Shown: positions 18,401-26,193, numbered from the stretch's first letter. The stretch is DNA of 64,000 nt from an uncultured Collinsella sp. (GCA_958353395.1 CATWSG010000003.1:62001-126000), one strand, 5' to 3'. Notes: generated from the sequence alone by a model not told the origin. Translations and numbers: made by a program.

Positions 18401-18417
18401 CCATTAAGGAGGCATAA
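15409..18417 (+). CDS. Beta-galactosidase, GH2 family, large subunit (EbgA/LacZ type)
   Basis: Hydrolyses lactose and other beta-galactosides in the cytoplasm; no signal peptide. 1002 residues with the LacZ domain order: jelly-roll sugar-binding (about 40-210), Ig-like (to about 310), TIM barrel (to about 600), second Ig, and C-terminal Bgal_small_N domain. The acid/base Glu435 is in S-M-G-N-E-S-G and the nucleophile Glu497 in N-C-E-Y-G-H-S-M-G-N-G. The next gene, 3 bases later, is an EbgC-type small subunit, which makes this closer to the Ebg enzyme than to lacZ. Start by AAGGAG 10 bases upstream. Confidence 0.95.
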   Translation: MDAINDWENQALTHRNRLAPHAYFMGYETADLAATYSRELSRGFVQLSGSWQFRLFEGPAAVSNEELSTYKPEWDHVEVPHLWQVDGYGNLAYTDEGFPFPVDQPFVPSDDPTGVYQRIVNLPAVPAGAREIIRFDGIESYGELYVNGQFIGMTKGSRLSAEFDVTDALVEGDNLFTVKVLQYSDGSYIEDQDMWWASGIFRDVYLMQRPAAHLVDFRFRTHREGDTALITLDTVAEGSSRVVFTLSDGENVVATGECVDGHAECGVTDAHFWNPEDPFLYDLTFEVYDGDQVSEYVPHRQGLAEVTVEGNHIYLNGTYFKMHGVNRHDHDDHKGRAVGLDRMRRDLELMKQHNINAVRTSHYANDPRFYELCDEYGIMLVAETDMESHGFENIGNIALVTDDPAWEPAYVDRIERLVMQERNHACIIMWSMGNESGYGCNIRAMYAKAHELDGRPVHYEEDRNADTVDVISTMYSRVSQMNDFGEHPFPKPRINCEYGHSMGNGPGGLSEYQEVFDRWDCIQGQFIWEWCDHGLAAVTEDGIAYDMYGGDNGDYPNNSNFCIDGMVFPWQQPSPGLTEYGQVICPVRMAYDAEAGELTVTNKRWFTTLEDVCLSAETLVDGDVVCRKTLMPGAVAPGESVQLPLVIHEAAVGETLLTVRAYTMAAHVWCEPMFQLGANQFAIANHPAPAIAAPTRPELTVEETEQEIRIHSLNGELTFSKVNGTVSEWKASGRDVMASGPQVGFWHPLVDNHAQEYDSLWKDNFIDVMQTSTRKVFWKQDGNAVVVTVSQRIAPPVRAFGMRVELVYTVLPSGRVDLKVSGEPYGDYSDIIPRIGISFEVPGCDRAVEWYGHGPGENYPDSLRANPVGHYRTTVDDMFTPYVMPQDCANREGTRWVALRSSHGDGLVVTRPSDAASNPFSFSAWPYSCEAIDNAKHVYDLVKGDTVTVNINDQLLGLGSNSWGSEVLDSYRTRFESFSFEVSLRPLTSADLAQALAPIKEA

Positions 18418-18420
18418 GTC

Positions 18421-18876
18421 ATGCATATCTTTAACTCGCGTGCCGATTTCGACGCCCAGATGAAGTCCGTCAAGAAGTGGATGCGTACCGGTCAGGCACT
18501 CGACGGCGTTTCTGAACTGCAGCACGATGTGGCGTACTCTATCGGCGACTCGCTGGTGTATTGGTGGGTGAACGCCCACGAGGCGGCTACTGCCGATCTG
18601 GTCGGTCACCGTCGCTACCATGCCGTGCTCGCCCCGCTCGACGGCAATCTGACCGTTGAGGTGGCTTCCAAGGCCGATCTTACCTGTACGCGCGCCTACA
18701 GCGATATCGATGATCGCGAGCGCTTTGAGGGTACGGGGGAGACCGTGACGATTCCCGCCGGCGGCGTTGCCGTCGTCGAAATTGACGAGGCCTACCGTGT
18801 CGTGGCCGATGCCGCGGATCCCCGCGTCGTGGTACTGCACGTGACAGTCGAAGGTTATTCCTTCCCCAACAAGTAG
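18421..18876 (+). CDS. Beta-galactosidase small subunit, EbgC-like (YhcH/YjgK/YiaL family)
   Basis: 151 residues of the DUF386 cupin-like family. E. coli EbgC, of the same family, forms a complex with EbgA and is needed for full activity. Conserved features: the H-R-R-Y-H motif near residue 62, Y-S-D-I-D-D near 100, and the G-x-V-A-V-V-E-I-D metal-site strand near 120. AAGGAGG overlaps the end of the upstream gene, so the two are coupled. An imperfect hairpin (about 18909-18953) follows. Confidence 0.88.
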   Translation: MHIFNSRADFDAQMKSVKKWMRTGQALDGVSELQHDVAYSIGDSLVYWWVNAHEAATADLVGHRRYHAVLAPLDGNLTVEVASKADLTCTRAYSDIDDRERFEGTGETVTIPAGGVAVVEIDEAYRVVADAADPRVVVLHVTVEGYSFPNK

Positions 18877-19029
18877 TATTCGTCCGCCTGGACGTTTGCT
18901 TCGCGCCGTTAAGGGGGATGGCTTTGTTGACTCCCTTTTCCCCATTCCCCTTAGCAGGTGCGCCGTCCGTGTTTGCACTTGCAGCTCGGACGGTTTTAGA
19001 TGACATTTAACAGATGATTGGGAGGGCTT

Positions 19030-20493
19030 ATGAGCTCTGAAAAACGAGGAACGATTGGTTCGTTCGCTCTGCTGGGCATGACGGTCGCCGCCGTGTTCGG
19101 TATCAAGAACATCATCAACAACAACGCGGCCATCGGCTTGGCAGCTGCGCCGTCGTTCTTCTTCGCCACGCTTTTGTACTTTGTCCCCTATACCCTGGTT
19201 ACCGCCGAGTTCGTCGGCCTTAACAAGGACTCCGAGTCGGGCGTGTACGCATGGGTTAAGACCTCGATGGGTGGTCGCTGGGCGTTCCTGACGGCATTTA
19301 GCTACTGGTTTGTTAACCTGTTCTTCTTTGCGTCCGTCCTGCCCAACGTCATCATCTACGCGAGCTACGTGTTCTTTGGTGCCAACGCCGAGCTTTCGCA
19401 GCTGTGGATCACCATTATCGAGATCGTTGTCTTTGCTATCGCCACGTGGGTTTCGACCAAGGGCGCTAAGTGGATCGGCTCCATTTCCTCCTTCGGTTCG
19501 ACCGCGGCTCTCGGCCTGACCGCCGTGTTCATCCTGCTGTCCCTGGCTGCTGCCTTTGGCGGCGTTGAGTTCGCTACGGCTCCTACTCCCGCTAACATGG
19601 CTCCCGACATGAGCAACTTCGCAACTGCGTGGGGCTTCTTCGGTACGCTTGCCTGGATCATCCAGGGCGTTGGCGGCGCTGAGTCTGTCGGCGTGTTCCT
19701 CAACGACCTCAAGGGCGGCGTCAAGGCCTTCGTGCGCACTGTCGTTATCGCCGGCCTGACCATCGGCCTTCTGTATGCAGGCGCTTCGCTGCTGGTTAAC
19801 CTGTTCATCCCCGAGGGCAGCGTTGCCATCTCCACCGGCATCTTCGACGTATTCGGCGCTGTCTTTGCCCACTTTGGCATTCCCATGGAAGTGTCCACGC
19901 GCGTCATCGGCCTGATCCTTCTCGCTGCCACGCTGGGCTCCCTCATGATGTGGACCTCCGCTCCCATCAAGGTGTTCTTCACCGAGATCCCCAAGGGCGT
20001 CTTTGGTAGCAAGATCGTCGAGCTTAACGAGCATGGCATTCCCGCCCGCGCCGCTTGGCTGCAGTTCGCTATCGTCGTCCCCATCCTGATCATCCCGGCC
20101 CTGGGCTCCGGTAATCTCGACGACCTGCTCATGATCGTCACCAACATGACGGCTGCCACCGCTCTGCTCCCGCCGCTGCTGATCCTGCTTGCCTACTTTA
20201 TGTTACGCAAGAACTTCGACGCTGCTCCCCGTGGCTTTCGCATGGGTTCGCGCACCTTTGGCCTGGTCATTGCTGCATTCCTGCTTGTGGTCTTCTGCTT
20301 CGTGCTTATCTGCGGCACCATTCCGCTCGATCAGCCGCTGTGGCTGACGCTGGTCTACAACGTTGGCGGTGTGGTTGTCTTCCTGGGCCTTGCCGTGATG
20401 TGGTACAACCGCTACATCAACCGCCTGCGCGAGACCGATCCCGAGGCTGCCGAGAGCGAGCTGCGTCCGTCTGTCCTTGACATGATGGAGTAG
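19030..20493 (+). CDS. APC-superfamily permease (YjeM/GadC-like)
   Basis: 487 residues with about 12 membrane segments. The N-terminal G-x-x-A-V-F-G-I-K-N-I segment and the Q-G-V-G-G-A-E-S region near residue 215 fit amino-acid/polyamine antiporters of the APC superfamily, close to the YjeM and GadC branch. GGGAGG is 4 bases before ATG 19030. It follows the beta-galactosidase pair in the same direction with 150 bases between and no clear terminator, so co-expression is possible. No sugar transporter is seen nearby. The substrate is unknown. Confidence 0.8.
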   Translation: MSSEKRGTIGSFALLGMTVAAVFGIKNIINNNAAIGLAAAPSFFFATLLYFVPYTLVTAEFVGLNKDSESGVYAWVKTSMGGRWAFLTAFSYWFVNLFFFASVLPNVIIYASYVFFGANAELSQLWITIIEIVVFAIATWVSTKGAKWIGSISSFGSTAALGLTAVFILLSLAAAFGGVEFATAPTPANMAPDMSNFATAWGFFGTLAWIIQGVGGAESVGVFLNDLKGGVKAFVRTVVIAGLTIGLLYAGASLLVNLFIPEGSVAISTGIFDVFGAVFAHFGIPMEVSTRVIGLILLAATLGSLMMWTSAPIKVFFTEIPKGVFGSKIVELNEHGIPARAAWLQFAIVVPILIIPALGSGNLDDLLMIVTNMTAATALLPPLLILLAYFMLRKNFDAAPRGFRMGSRTFGLVIAAFLLVVFCFVLICGTIPLDQPLWLTLVYNVGGVVVFLGLAVMWYNRYINRLRETDPEAAESELRPSVLDMME

Positions 20494-20540
20494 AAGCTGG
20501 GATTAATCTACGGCTGTGGAATAAATCGATTCCCCTTCCT

Positions 20541-20568
20541 AAGGAGGGGCCTTACGAGGCCCCTCCTT
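20541..20568 (+). terminator. Rho-independent terminator after the APC permease
   Basis: Stem AAGGAGGGGCC with its complement, short loop, then TTTTGTGTTTT. Confidence 0.85.
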
Positions 20569-20598
20569 TTGTGTTTTGGAGCATGGATTTTGGGCCCT

Positions 20599-20817
20599 GT
20601 GGACAAAAATGCCAAATATGAGTACTGTTGCAAAATAAGTGCCATATCTATCGGCCGGTTTTGAGCAAAAATAGACTCAAAATCAATTTATCTAACCCCC
20701 TTTAAAGGGCGTTTGACGGCTTTCAACCTCTTCGAATCGCTCAAAGTAGGCAATTTGCTCTCGATTTTGCTGCTACTAAATTGGTGACAGTACTCATATT
20801 TGCCACTTTTTGACCAC
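20599..20817. mobile_element. MITE-like element, 219 bases
   Basis: Imperfect terminal inverted repeats of about 30 bases (20599-20629 and 20787-20817) share CAAATATGAGTACTGT at their inner parts, with GTGGACAAAAA or GTGGTCAAAAA outside. The interior is A/T-rich, with a smaller TTTTGAG/CTCAAAA hairpin and no coding capacity. This is the form of a non-autonomous transposon. A flanking target duplication is not obvious. Confidence 0.65.
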
Positions 20818-20914
20818 GGGGTATCCAGAGGGGCTCTCGACAAGCATCTAACGCTACAATAACTACCACGTGGCTGGGTTTGCCGGCCGAATGTGCGATG
20901 CCGCGGGAGGGGAC

Positions 20915-21163
20915 ATGGTCGAGTTTACAAAGACGATTAAAGATCCGTTGGGATTACATGCCCGCCCGGTTGCGCTGCTCTATGACATCATTGCCAAGCA
21001 CCGTAGTGACGTGTCAGTCAGTATCGGCGACCGCCACACGGATGGCCGCGATGTCATGGGGCTCATGGCCCTCTATGGTGAGTGCGGCGAAAACGTCGTC
21101 TTTCGTGTTTCGGGCGTGGATGAGGCCTCCTGCGTCACATCGATCAGAAATCTCTCGCTCTAG
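20915..21163 (+). CDS. HPr-family phosphocarrier protein with Asp at position 46
   Basis: 82 residues, normal HPr length. HPr relays phosphate from enzyme I to sugar-specific PTS enzymes. The active-site motif G-L-H-A-R-P-V-A has His15 and Arg17 at their canonical numbers. The regulatory site, normally K-S-I-M-G with Ser46, reads R-D-V-M-G, so position 46 is Asp. GGGAGGGG stands before ATG 20915. It lies alone between a MITE-like element and the feo operon; other PTS genes are not in view. Confidence 0.88.
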   Translation: MVEFTKTIKDPLGLHARPVALLYDIIAKHRSDVSVSIGDRHTDGRDVMGLMALYGECGENVVFRVSGVDEASCVTSIRNLSL

Positions 21164-21255
21164 GCATGATAGGGCGTGGTAAAGGATGGTCCTTTGCCGC
21201 GCCCTTTTGTTTCGTATAGGAAACTTTTTCGAAAAACTGAACAGGACCCTTTCCA

Positions 21256-21309
21256 AAAAGTTAACCACGTGCTAGTTTACTATAGCGAACATAGACGTGG
21301 CTAACTTTT
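21256..21309. promoter_or_regulatory. Inverted-repeat operator and promoter of the feo operon
   Basis: Arms AAAAGTTAACCACGT (21256-21270) and ACGTGGCTAACTTTT (21295-21309) match at 14 of 15 bases and enclose a TACTATAG-type -10 region. The GTTAGCC-like half sites recall DtxR/IdeR boxes, which would suit an iron-uptake operon. Confidence 0.5.
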
Positions 21310-21351
21310 ATCACGTCGATGTTGAGGACGAACTGACGTTAGGAGCAACTC

Positions 21352-21594
21352 ATGTCTTGCGGACCGCAGATGCCGGCCATGCCGCTTTCGATGATAAAAG
21401 CGGGCGAAACCGTGCGCGTGTCTCGTGTAAAGGGCAATGAGGACATGAAACACCACCTCAAAGACCTCGGCTTTGTCGAGGGCAACGAAATCCACGTGGT
21501 GAGCTCGAGTGGCGCCAATATCATCGTCACGGTGCTGGGCGCACGCTTTGGCATCGATTCCAAGGTTGCCATGCACATCATGACCGTCGGTTAG
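21352..21594 (+). CDS. feoA: Ferrous iron transport protein A, first copy
   Basis: 80 residues. A single SH3-like FeoA domain with the G-x-x-V-x-V and L-K-D-L-G-F-V-E-G signatures and a C-terminal strand around G-A-R-F-G-I-D. FeoA is a small cytosolic partner of the FeoB iron channel. The N-terminus has extra Cys/Met/Pro residues (M-S-C-G-P-Q-M-P-A-M-P). AGGAGCAACTC precedes ATG 21352. It leads the operon; a second, diverged copy follows 39 bases later. Confidence 0.9.
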   Translation: MSCGPQMPAMPLSMIKAGETVRVSRVKGNEDMKHHLKDLGFVEGNEIHVVSSSGANIIVTVLGARFGIDSKVAMHIMTVG

Positions 21595-21633
21595 TCTGCA
21601 GCATTTCATAAAAACCGAAAGGGGGACAAGAGG

Positions 21634-21855
21634 ATGAAGACGTTGGGTGACGTTAAGGTGGGCGAGAGCTCTACCATCGTCAAGCTTCACGGTGAGGGTG
21701 CGCTTCGCCGCCACCTTATGGACCTGGGGCTCATCAAGGGCACTTCGTTCAAGGTCGTGAAGGTTGCACCGCTCGGTGATCCGGTCGAGATCAACGTGCG
21801 CGGCTACGAGCTTTCCATCCGCAAGGAGGAGGCGGCTGTCGTCGAGGTCCAGTAA
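21634..21855 (+). CDS. feoA: Ferrous iron transport protein A, second copy
   Basis: 73 residues, another lone FeoA domain (G-E-S-S-T-I-V-K-L near residue 8, L-M-D-L-G-L-I-K-G-T near 31, V-E-I-N-V-R-G-Y-E-L-S-I-R at the end). It is the more canonical of the two copies. AAAGGGGGA precedes ATG 21634. Two FeoA proteins upstream of one FeoB suggest a hetero-complex or separate roles in gating. Confidence 0.9.
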   Translation: MKTLGDVKVGESSTIVKLHGEGALRRHLMDLGLIKGTSFKVVKVAPLGDPVEINVRGYELSIRKEEAAVVEVQ

Positions 21856-21883
21856 GGGCTCGCGGCGTATATTTCTGCAGATA

Positions 21884-21903
21884 AAGTTAGGTATTTCTAA
21901 CTT
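21884..21903. promoter_or_regulatory. Palindromic operator-like site upstream of feoB
   Basis: AAGTTAG and CTAACTT frame six A/T-rich bases, about 75 bases before feoB. The half sites share GTTAG with the site at 21256-21309. This suggests the same metal-responsive regulator and a second promoter for feoB. Confidence 0.45.
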
Positions 21904-21978
21904 AATGCAGCAACTTTGAAGCACATTATCCAGCCTGTGCGGAGAAAGCAGCGCAGGCACACAAGGAAGAAGGATTGA

Positions 21979-24306
21979 ATGGCGGATTCTCAGATCCATG
22001 TCGCGCTGGCGGGTAACCCCAACTGCGGCAAGACCACGCTTTTCAACCTGATCACCGGCGCCAACGGCTACGTTGGCAACTGGCCCGGCGTCACGGTTGA
22101 GAAAAAGGAGGCCAAGCTCCTAAGCGACAAGAACGTTACCATCACGGACCTCCCCGGCATCTACTCGCTTTCCCCCTACAGCCCCGAGGAGCAATGCTCG
22201 CGCGATTATCTCATGAGCGGCGAGCCCGATGTCGTCGTTCAGGTGGTCGATGCCACCAACCTGGAGCGCAATCTATACCTGGCGCTTCAGGTCATCGAGA
22301 CCGGCCTGCCTGTGGTCGTTGCCCTCAACATGGCCGATCTGGTCGAGAAGAATGGCGACAAGATCGACACCGACAAGCTCTCCAAGAAGCTTGGTTGTCC
22401 GGTCATGATGATCTCGGCTCTTAAGAACAAGGGCATCAAGGAGCTCTTCGAGCAGGTCAAAAAGTCCGCTGCTTCTAAGGGTCAGGTGCCGGAGCACAAG
22501 TTCGATTCCTCCATCGAGGACGTTCTGACGCACATCGAGAACAACCTTCCGGCGAGCGTTCCCGCCAACAAGCGTCGCTACTACGCCGTCAAGCTGTTCG
22601 AGCGTGATGCAGACGCCTGTAAACTCATCAACCTCACTAAGGAGAAGGCTGCTCGCGTGGAGGAGCTGGTCGCCCGGTGCGAGCAGGACTGCGACGACGA
22701 TGCCGAGTCCATCATCACCGGTGAGCGCTATGGCGTCATCGCGCACATTATCGACGAGTGCATGACCAAGGCTCCTGCCAAGATGAGCACCTCCGAGAAG
22801 ATCGATCGCGTGGTTACCAACCGTATTCTGGGCCTGCCGATCTTTGTGGTCATCATGTTCTGCGTGTACTACATCGCCGTTTCCACCCTGGGCGGCACGG
22901 TGACCGACTTCACCAACGACCAGCTCTTCGGTACCGACGGTTGGTACGTGCTCGGCCAGGGTCGCGACGCCTACGATGCAGCCGTCGAGGCCGCAGGCGA
23001 CAACGCCGACTCGGTTGACCCGGCGCAGTACGGCCCCTATGTCCCGGGTATCACCACCGTGGTGCACGACGCCCTTGTGGCGGGTGGCACCGAGGACGGC
23101 GGCCTGGTCGATTCGCTGGTCTGCGACGGTATCGTTGGTGGTCTGGGCGCCATCTTCGGCTTCGTCCCGCAGATGTTCCTGCTGTTCGTGATGCTGTCTT
23201 TCCTGGAGGACTGCGGCTATATGGCCCGCGTCGCCTTCATCATGGACCGCGTGTTCCGCCGGTTTGGCCTGTCCGGTAAGTCCTTCATCCCCATGCTCGT
23301 GTCCTCGGGCTGCGGCGTCCCCGGCGTCATGGCCACCAAGACCATCGAGAACGAGAAGGACCGCCGCATGACGGTCATGACCACCACGTTCATTCCCTGT
23401 GGCGCTAAACTGCCGATCATCGCCCTGCTCATGGGTTCCATCATCGGCGATTCTTCCACCACCGCCGCGTGGATCAGCCCGCTCTTCTACTTCCTGGGCG
23501 TTTTCGCCGTCATCGGTTCGGGTCTGATGCTCAAGAAGACCAAGCTCTTCGCCGGTCGCCCGACGCCGTTCGTTATGGAGCTTCCTGCCTACCACTTCCC
23601 GGCGATCCGCTCTTGGGCGCTGCACGTGTGGGAGCGCTGCTGGGCCTTTATCAAGAAGGCCGGCACGGTCATCTTCGCGTCTACTGTCGTGGTTTGGTTC
23701 CTCTCCAACTTTGGTAGCTACAACGGTTCCTTTGGCTTCCTGCCTGCGATGGACGGCATCCCCGAGGAGTTCATGGACTACTCCGCGCTCGCCATGCTTG
23801 GCAACCTGGTCGCCTGGATCTTCGCCCCGCTCGGCTTTAGCACCTGGCAGGCCACCGCGCTGACCGTCTCGGGTCTCGTCGCTAAGGAGAACGTCGTCGC
23901 CACCGCCGGCTCGCTGCTGTCCGTTGCCGACGCCGCCGAGACCGACCCGAGCCTGTGGACCGCGTTTGCCGGCATGTTCCCCACCATGGGCGCTTGCGTT
24001 GCCTTTGGCGCTTTCAACCTGCTGTGCGCTCCGTGCTTTGCCGCCATGGGCACCATCCGCAACCAGATGGACTCCGGCAAGTGGACCGCGATTGCCATCG
24101 GCTACGAGTGCGCCTTTGCCTGGGTGATCGGCCTGTTCATCAACCAGTTCTACAACCTGCTTGTTCTTGGGCAGTTTGGTATCTGGACGATTGTGGCCAT
24201 TGTGCTGCTGGTTGCGATGCTCTTCCAGATCTTCCGTCCCATGCCCAAGCATGCATGGACCGACGAGGACGAGACCAACACTGCTTCCGCCGCAGTTTCC
24301 GCTTAA
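21979..24306 (+). CDS. feoB: Ferrous iron transport protein B
   Basis: Membrane ferrous-iron transporter, 775 residues. The N-terminal GTPase carries G1 as G-N-P-N-C-G-K-T-T near residue 12, G3 D-L-P-G near 59 and G4 N-M-A-D near 117, then a helical regulatory domain to about 270. The membrane part has two inverted Gate regions with the Cys motifs S-G-C-G-V-P-G and P-C-G-A-K-L-P-I. An unusually long acidic loop (about 320-370) precedes the first Gate. GAAGAAGGA lies just before ATG 21979. Operon with two feoA genes. Confidence 0.96.
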   Translation: MADSQIHVALAGNPNCGKTTLFNLITGANGYVGNWPGVTVEKKEAKLLSDKNVTITDLPGIYSLSPYSPEEQCSRDYLMSGEPDVVVQVVDATNLERNLYLALQVIETGLPVVVALNMADLVEKNGDKIDTDKLSKKLGCPVMMISALKNKGIKELFEQVKKSAASKGQVPEHKFDSSIEDVLTHIENNLPASVPANKRRYYAVKLFERDADACKLINLTKEKAARVEELVARCEQDCDDDAESIITGERYGVIAHIIDECMTKAPAKMSTSEKIDRVVTNRILGLPIFVVIMFCVYYIAVSTLGGTVTDFTNDQLFGTDGWYVLGQGRDAYDAAVEAAGDNADSVDPAQYGPYVPGITTVVHDALVAGGTEDGGLVDSLVCDGIVGGLGAIFGFVPQMFLLFVMLSFLEDCGYMARVAFIMDRVFRRFGLSGKSFIPMLVSSGCGVPGVMATKTIENEKDRRMTVMTTTFIPCGAKLPIIALLMGSIIGDSSTTAAWISPLFYFLGVFAVIGSGLMLKKTKLFAGRPTPFVMELPAYHFPAIRSWALHVWERCWAFIKKAGTVIFASTVVVWFLSNFGSYNGSFGFLPAMDGIPEEFMDYSALAMLGNLVAWIFAPLGFSTWQATALTVSGLVAKENVVATAGSLLSVADAAETDPSLWTAFAGMFPTMGACVAFGAFNLLCAPCFAAMGTIRNQMDSGKWTAIAIGYECAFAWVIGLFINQFYNLLVLGQFGIWTIVAIVLLVAMLFQIFRPMPKHAWTDEDETNTASAAVSA

Positions 24307-24337
24307 GTCCGAATAAGGATTAGCCCCTTTCCACGAG

Positions 24338-24368
24338 CCCGGGTGTCTCAGCGACACTCGGGTTTTTT
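24338..24368 (+). terminator. Rho-independent terminator of the feo operon
   Basis: Stem CCCGGGTGTC with its near-complement GACACTCGGG, five-base loop, six T. Confidence 0.9.
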
Positions 24369-24481
24369 GGTGGGAGAGATATGGCATTTCCGCAGATAAA
24401 ACTGACCAAATTAAACCTGTCCCTATTCGGTAGGTGGAGAATGGGGTAAAGTAAGTGATGGTTAACTAGAGGAGGCTTGCT

Positions 24482-24682
24482 ATGGCACCTATCGATATTG
24501 TTGTACTGGCTGTTATCGGTATTGCGTTTGTCGCGGTATGCGTGCGCATCTACCGCAAGGGCACTTGCGCCGACTGCGCTCAGGGCGGCGTTTGCACCGG
24601 GCATTGCTCCAACAAAAAGACGTGCGCCGCACTGAAAGGCGTCGACAAAGTGGCTGAGAATTTAGGCCGCGGTGTCAAATAA
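24482..24682 (+). CDS. FeoB-associated Cys-rich membrane protein
   Basis: 66 residues: one N-terminal membrane helix (about 4-24), a short basic stretch, then a Cys cluster with five Cys in 19 residues (C-A-D-C, C-T-G-H-C, K-K-T-C). This matches the small FeoB-associated Cys-rich family found beside feoB in many bacteria. Its role is unproven; metal handling at the channel mouth is the usual guess. It has its own promoter region after the feoB terminator. AGAGGAGG precedes the ATG. Confidence 0.85.
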   Translation: MAPIDIVVLAVIGIAFVAVCVRIYRKGTCADCAQGGVCTGHCSNKKTCAALKGVDKVAENLGRGVK

Positions 24683-24702
24683 ACAACTGGGTATCTTGAA
24701 CG

Positions 24703-24732
24703 CCCCGCGAGCATCCGTTCGCGGGGCTTTTT
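24703..24732 (+). terminator. Rho-independent terminator after the Cys-rich gene
   Basis: Stem CCCCGCGA with TCGCGGGG, 8-base loop, then CTTTTT. Confidence 0.88.
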
Positions 24733-24829
24733 ACACATTCGAGCGTGAGTGCGGCGAGTAGACATGCATTTTTTGGGGTATCGTTAACTGAATTATTTAT
24801 TAGCTGCCCGTCTGTACCGGAGTAACCCT

Positions 24830-25909
24830 ATGAGCGCACGCGTCACCATGAAGGACATAGCCGCCGAGCTTGGCGTTTCCATTAACACCGTGCATAAGGC
24901 CCTTACGGGCAAGGCCGGCGTGAGCGAGTCTGTGCGTGCCAAGGTTAATGCTAAGGCTGAGGAGATGGGCTATCACCGCAACACGAGTGCTTCGAGCCTG
25001 CGTCGTAAGGACATCAATCTGCTGTTTTGTCTGCCGTGCGCATCGCGTGAGGGCGCTTATTTCTATCGTTACCTATGGGAAGGCTGCAATCGCTTTGAGC
25101 AAGAGGTCATCGACCAGGGCATTACCGTTGAACGCGTTGAATTTGGCGTGGGCGGCTACGCTGATGCACTCGAGCAAATCGACGAGCGTCTGCAGGTGGG
25201 CGAGAAGATTGATGGTTTGCTCGCCTATGCGCCGGGCGACGATCGTGCGACTGAGCTTTTGGGGCAGATCGCCGAGGCGGGCGTGACGATTGAGCTCGTT
25301 GACGGCGACCGCCCTCACCTCGATCGTCTGGGCGCTAGTTTGGCCGACTACTCCACAGCGGGAAGCCTGATGGCCGAGCAGGCGGCCAACCTGGTTCACG
25401 CTTCCGGGATCGATACCCGCGTGCTTTTATTGGCGGGCGACCCCTATACCGACTCGCACTATTTGACCGCTCGTGCCTTCCACAATTACCTTCGCGAGCA
25501 CAATGTTCCCTGGCAGGTCGAGGATCTGACCGGTGCTCATGCCCAGGTCAAGCAGCTCGAGCACGAGCTCAACCAGCGTCTAAAGTCATCGGAAGCCCCC
25601 GAGTTGATCTGCAGCGTGTTCGCCGTGGGCTCTGAGCTGATTGCCGATGCGCTTGTCTCGGCTAACAAGGCCGGCGAAGTAATGGTGATTGGCAACGACC
25701 TGTTCCCAGAAAGTGCGCTGGCTTTGCGTCGGGGCATCTTTACCAACATCGTCTACAAGGACCCGGTGAGTCTGGCATATCGTGGCGCCAAGACCTTAGG
25801 CGATTACCTGCTGTGGGGAAAGACGCCGGCGGAGCCTGTGCAAAAGGGGGCTGTTGAGATGGTGTTTGCCAGCAACGTCGATCGTTACTGCGAGCTCGCC
25901 GGAATCTAA
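24830..25909 (+). CDS. LacI-family regulator, probably of the galacturonate operon
   Basis: 359 residues. LacI head at about 6-60 (V-T-M-K-D-I-A-A-E-L-G-V-S-I-N-T-V-H-K-A-L), with His and Lys at recognition-helix positions that are usually Ser and Arg. The C-terminal part is a periplasmic-binding-protein fold of the Peripla_BP_4 type rather than the classical LacI core. It stands directly upstream of the uronate operon in the same direction, ended by its own terminator. Control of the two AGGTGAACGTTCACCT-type operators before uxaC is likely but inferred. Confidence 0.88.
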   Translation: MSARVTMKDIAAELGVSINTVHKALTGKAGVSESVRAKVNAKAEEMGYHRNTSASSLRRKDINLLFCLPCASREGAYFYRYLWEGCNRFEQEVIDQGITVERVEFGVGGYADALEQIDERLQVGEKIDGLLAYAPGDDRATELLGQIAEAGVTIELVDGDRPHLDRLGASLADYSTAGSLMAEQAANLVHASGIDTRVLLLAGDPYTDSHYLTARAFHNYLREHNVPWQVEDLTGAHAQVKQLEHELNQRLKSSEAPELICSVFAVGSELIADALVSANKAGEVMVIGNDLFPESALALRRGIFTNIVYKDPVSLAYRGAKTLGDYLLWGKTPAEPVQKGAVEMVFASNVDRYCELAGI

Positions 25910-25971
25910 TGCGTTTAGGGAGTTCCCTACTTGCCGCGTACTTTTTGGCTGGGGATTGAAAAATTGTTTCG

Positions 25972-26012
25972 AAGGCCGCTGATGGCGAATCTGCCGTCAG
26001 TGGCCTTTCTTT
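25972..26012 (+). terminator. Rho-independent terminator of the lacI-type gene
   Basis: Arms AAGGCCGCTGATGGC and GCCGTCAGTGGCCTT pair with few mismatches, followed by TCTTT. Confidence 0.8.
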
Positions 26013-26087
26013 GTGCCGATCCAACGCAGGGTCCATGGCTCGGCAACCGTTAAGCGGTCAAAACCTACCGTTCGCCCCGTGATAGTT

Positions 26088-26141
26088 AGGTGAACGTTCA
26101 CCTTATAACGCATTTTGCACTAAGATGGTGAACGTTCACCT
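26088..26141. promoter_or_regulatory. Two LacI-type operators before uxaC
   Basis: AGGTGAACGTTCACCT (26088-26103, a perfect palindrome) and GGTGAACGTTCACCT (26127-26141) have centres 39 bases apart. They end 53 bases before the uxaC start, so the promoter lies between or over them. Confidence 0.88.
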
Positions 26142-26193
26142 AGAGGATGACGAGCGTATTGTGCGCCCGCTCCGCAAACAAAGGGGTTGTTTG

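Noticed and set aside
15385..20034. A 1549-codon open frame on the minus strand
   Set aside because: It lies antisense to the beta-galactosidase pair and the permease. The plus-strand proteins are well-known families; the long antisense frame is an effect of G/C-rich codon use.
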